A stretch of 7,180 nucleotides of DNA from Erythrobacter donghaensis (lineage in GTDB: Bacteria > Pseudomonadota > Alphaproteobacteria > Sphingomonadales > Sphingomonadaceae), in assembly GCF_001557325.1 (NCBI RefSeq), contig NZ_LSJS01000260.1, forward strand, positions 1-7,180, written 5' to 3'. Position numbers and translations under genes: made by a program. Positions 5,080 through 7,180 of this stretch are shown piece by piece; the stretch's first letter is position 1, and each line of letters starts with the position of its first letter. Under the pieces are notes generated by a model. That model searched no databases and had not been told where the DNA came from. It worked only from the letters and a program-made list of their open reading frames with translations.

Positions 5080-6993
5080 TCATCGGCCAAGGTCCATATC
5101 GTCGTCGATCGAAGGGTCATCGCGGTCCTTTTTCTCGGTCCCGAAACCCTGCCGGTTCTCCCTTTCCAGCTGGCTTTCCTGGCCACCCGAACGGTTTGCG
5201 TTCGGCTTTTCAATCTGCCCCTTTTGCTGCTTTCCAGCGCGCTCCTCCAAATCCTTGCGGGCGAGCTTCCGGTGGCCGCCGTCATCCTTCTTTTTCGGTC
5301 GGACGTAACCAAGCCCGTTTTGTTTTGCCCCACCGGCTCGCCCGTCGCTTTGATCCGGATCTTCCGTTTTCAGCTCCAACCGCTGCTTGTCGATCTCACG
5401 GTCCGGATCGACCACGCCCTCCAGCTCCTCCCTCAATGCCTCCGCTTCCCTCTCGGCGTCGCTCACCGCCATTTCTGCTTCATCAGCCAACACGGACAGC
5501 TGCTCTTCCTCTCTCCCACCCTCTCGATCACCACCCCCCATTTCCGCGATCTCCTCGGCACTGGGGGCGTATTCTGCGGCGTGGAGGTCATCAACGCGAT
5601 CGAAGCCGGTCGCCTTGACGGGGTAATCCTTCCACTCGAGAAGAATACGGGCGGCCGGGAAGCCATCCGGGAACTTGACGAAGCCATGCAAGCTCGGAAG
5701 GTTGCTGATATCGACCGGCATCACGAGTTCCTCGACGTTGCTTCGCGGCGTGATCGTCGATGCGTCGCGGTTGTCATTGTAGCCGTAGGAATAGGCTTCA
5801 TCCATGATGCGGACTTGCCGATCGCCGATGAACTCGGAGCACCGCCGTGACGTCTCGGGATCGGCGGTCTTGAGAATGAGCTTCGTGCCCGCGAGTGATG
5901 CCAGATTCGTGGCTCCGTTTTCGCCGTAGGTCTCTTCAAGCTTATCGAATGAGTGCATGCCCAGAACGAAGGCGCCGCCAAAAGCACGCGCTGTTTGCAG
6001 CCCGTGATCAATCGCGGGCAGCCGGTGCAGCGCATGCACCTCGTCGATGAGGAACCACGTACGCAGATTGCGCGTGCGGCCCATTTTGAAGAGAGCGTTC
6101 ACGCAGAGATCCATCCACAACGTCAGCAGGGGCCTGTTGAGCGTCAGGTCCGGATGGGTCGACGTGATGAAGAGGATCGAGCCTTCCTTCACGTCGGTCG
6201 TCATCCAGTCTGTGATCGAGAAGCCTTTCTGCCCCTTTGCTGGCGCTGGCAGGAACCGGATGACGTTGCCGTTGGCGATGAAAGTTGTGCGGATCGACTC
6301 GGCCATTTTTGCAGCAGAGGGAGACATCATTGGTCCTGCCACAGAGCCCTCCAGCTGGGCATGGATCGTCTTGAGGTCCGACTGCATCAGGTAGTAGGCA
6401 AGAGCTGCGTTCGTCGGGCGTCCCATCTTGATCAGCTTCATGCACATCTCGACGAAAAGCGTACGCGCCGATTGCTGCCAGAAGTCATCCGATGCGCTGT
6501 GGCCGCTCGGCACTAGCGCGGTTGCTGCGCTCATGAACTCGGCATAATTTCGGCAATCGTTGAAGATCGACCAGGGCTGGCATCGCTTGTCCATCGGGTT
6601 GAGGATCACGTCTGTGTCCGGATCGTAGAAGCTCTCTACGAAGGTGCCCGTCAGATCGAAGATCACGCACCGATGGCCACGGGCGCGCGCCTGTGTGACC
6701 AGCTTTTTCAGCTCCGTCGTTTTGCCCGCCCCGGTAGTGCCGATGAACATCGCGTGTGACTGTTCGAGACGCCACGGATATCCGAAGCATGCTGAGAATG
6801 CAGCAATCGACAGCGAGTTGGCATTGATTTCGAAGTTGAGCGGCGCGTAGCCGAATTCTCCCATGTCTGCGTCGATCGTGCCGTGCTCGCCATGCAGTTT
6901 CCTGACCAGTGCTGCCAGCTCGAGTGCTGTAATCGAGGCGGGCTTTGAGTGGAGCTTTGTCTCGCGATCCTTGATTCTGAAGGTGACGAGCAT
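5080..6993 (-). CDS. traD: F-type TraD type IV coupling protein
   Basis: Coupling ATPase of 637 aa that brings the relaxase-DNA complex to an F-type conjugative type IV secretion system. The Walker A motif is GTTGAGKT (85-92) and Walker B is WFLIDE (313-318). Stretches such as VIFDLTGTFVESFYDP (110-125), LNPMDKRCQPWSIF (131-144), AESIRTTF (231-238) and ARAFGGAFVLGMHS (335-348) follow F TraD closely. Residues from about 475 to the end are highly charged, with predicted coiled coil near 495-525, a Lys/Arg-rich stretch near 560-595, and an acidic end (DRDDPSIDDDMDLGR). F TraD uses its C-terminal tail to contact TraM; the same role here is inference. I start at ATG 6993, not 7053, because AGGAGG lies five bases upstream and the extra residues are Gly/Glu-rich and unlike the family. 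The two N-terminal membrane helices of F TraD are absent, since Walker A starts near residue 85 rather than about 190. Confidence 0.92.
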   Translation of the reverse strand: MLVTFRIKDRETKLHSKPASITALELAALVRKLHGEHGTIDADMGEFGYAPLNFEINANSLSIAAFSACFGYPWRLEQSHAMFIGTTGAGKTTELKKLVTQARARGHRCVIFDLTGTFVESFYDPDTDVILNPMDKRCQPWSIFNDCRNYAEFMSAATALVPSGHSASDDFWQQSARTLFVEMCMKLIKMGRPTNAALAYYLMQSDLKTIHAQLEGSVAGPMMSPSAAKMAESIRTTFIANGNVIRFLPAPAKGQKGFSITDWMTTDVKEGSILFITSTHPDLTLNRPLLTLWMDLCVNALFKMGRTRNLRTWFLIDEVHALHRLPAIDHGLQTARAFGGAFVLGMHSFDKLEETYGENGATNLASLAGTKLILKTADPETSRRCSEFIGDRQVRIMDEAYSYGYNDNRDASTITPRSNVEELVMPVDISNLPSLHGFVKFPDGFPAARILLEWKDYPVKATGFDRVDDLHAAEYAPSAEEIAEMGGGDREGGREEEQLSVLADEAEMAVSDAEREAEALREELEGVVDPDREIDKQRLELKTEDPDQSDGRAGGAKQNGLGYVRPKKKDDGGHRKLARKDLEERAGKQQKGQIEKPNANRSGGQESQLERENRQGFGTEKKDRDDPSIDDDMDLGR

Positions 6994-7126
6994 CTTTGCC
7001 TCCTGTCGTTGCTCGCCATTGCCTTCCCCCTCCCCTCCACAGGATCTCTCCATACTTTCCTTGGGTCGGCATGTTACGCTGTAGTTTTTGCCATGGGCAT
7101 GATGGGCCGCTTTAAGTGTGCCGCTC
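6994..7126 (-). other. traD leader region, no gene identified
   Basis: These 133 bases between the traD start and the presumed IS end show no convincing promoter. The traD frame stays open through them to the window edge without a hydrophobic segment. Another frame gives a short stretch ending KTTA and TAA at 7074-7076, which might be the tail of an interrupted upstream gene, but it is too short to judge. Confidence 0.3.
6999..7004 (-). promoter_or_regulatory. Ribosome binding site fixing the traD start
   Basis: AGGAGG on the minus strand, five bases before ATG 6993. It decides the start in favour of the 637-aa product over the ATG 60 bases further upstream, which lacks a comparable site. 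Confidence 0.8.
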
Positions 7127-7180
7127 TGTAGTTGCCCCTTAATTTCCGGACAGTTCCTCGGTGGTTGAACGGTTGATGTA
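7127..7180. mobile_element. Probable terminal end of an IS3-family insertion sequence
   Basis: From TG at 7127 the sequence TGTAGTTGCCCCTTAATTTC, followed by CGGACAGTTCC, resembles IS3-family terminal repeats of the IS2 type (TG start, run of C, then a 'CCGGACA' or 'CCAGACA' block). The element would extend rightward beyond the window. On the minus strand a frame open from the window edge reads YINRSTTEELSGN and stops at TAA (7139-7141) inside the presumed repeat, as transposase frames of this family often do; this would make it the right-hand end. The identification rests on memory of repeat patterns; the other end and the target duplication cannot be seen. Confidence 0.35.

Noticed and set aside
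4951..5850. Long plus-strand open frame (299 codons) opposite the 3' end of traD
   Set aside because: It is a shadow of the charged Glu/Arg/Lys-rich C-terminal tail of TraD. It has no ribosome site, and its Leu/Pro/Arg content reflects the reverse complement of those codons.

Overview
The window looks like accessory DNA, plasmid or integrative element, from an alphaproteobacterium, most likely a sphingomonad (inference). The main pointers are a complete F-type TraD coupling protein and short SNase-like proteins with the 'WDGDGPIWC ... GIAARE' pattern, which I associate with Sphingomonadales. Third codon positions are GC-rich in the large genes. No rRNA, tRNA or CRISPR array was seen.

Left part (1-2589), plus strand with one reverse gene: an unrecognised ORF (76-648), then a short SNase-like nuclease with an intact-looking active site (689-1063). 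Next comes a reverse-strand secreted protein ending in a TonB_C-like domain (1186-2232), then a second SNase-like ORF (2257-2589). This second copy matches the C-terminal half of the first at 50 of 79 ungapped positions, but its catalytic N-terminal half is degraded. The secreted gene therefore sits between two direct copies of the nuclease gene, convergent with one and divergent from the other.

Middle (2590-2835): a gap without a long gene. On the minus strand it holds a compact leader-like unit: a hairpin whose 3' arm enters a near-perfect Shine-Dalgarno, a 12-codon ORF with two Trp codons, and a strong GC hairpin followed by six U. No gene it could attenuate follows it.

Right part (2836-7180), minus strand: traD (5080-6993) followed after 93 bases by a CHASE2 / three-TM / degenerate GGDEF / EAL phosphodiesterase gene (2836-4986), probably one transcript. 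This links a conjugation protein with predicted c-di-GMP breakdown. Both proteins lack the N-terminal membrane segments expected for their families. A sequence resembling an IS3-family terminal repeat starts near 7127 and runs off the window, upstream of traD, and may have separated traD from the genes that normally precede it.
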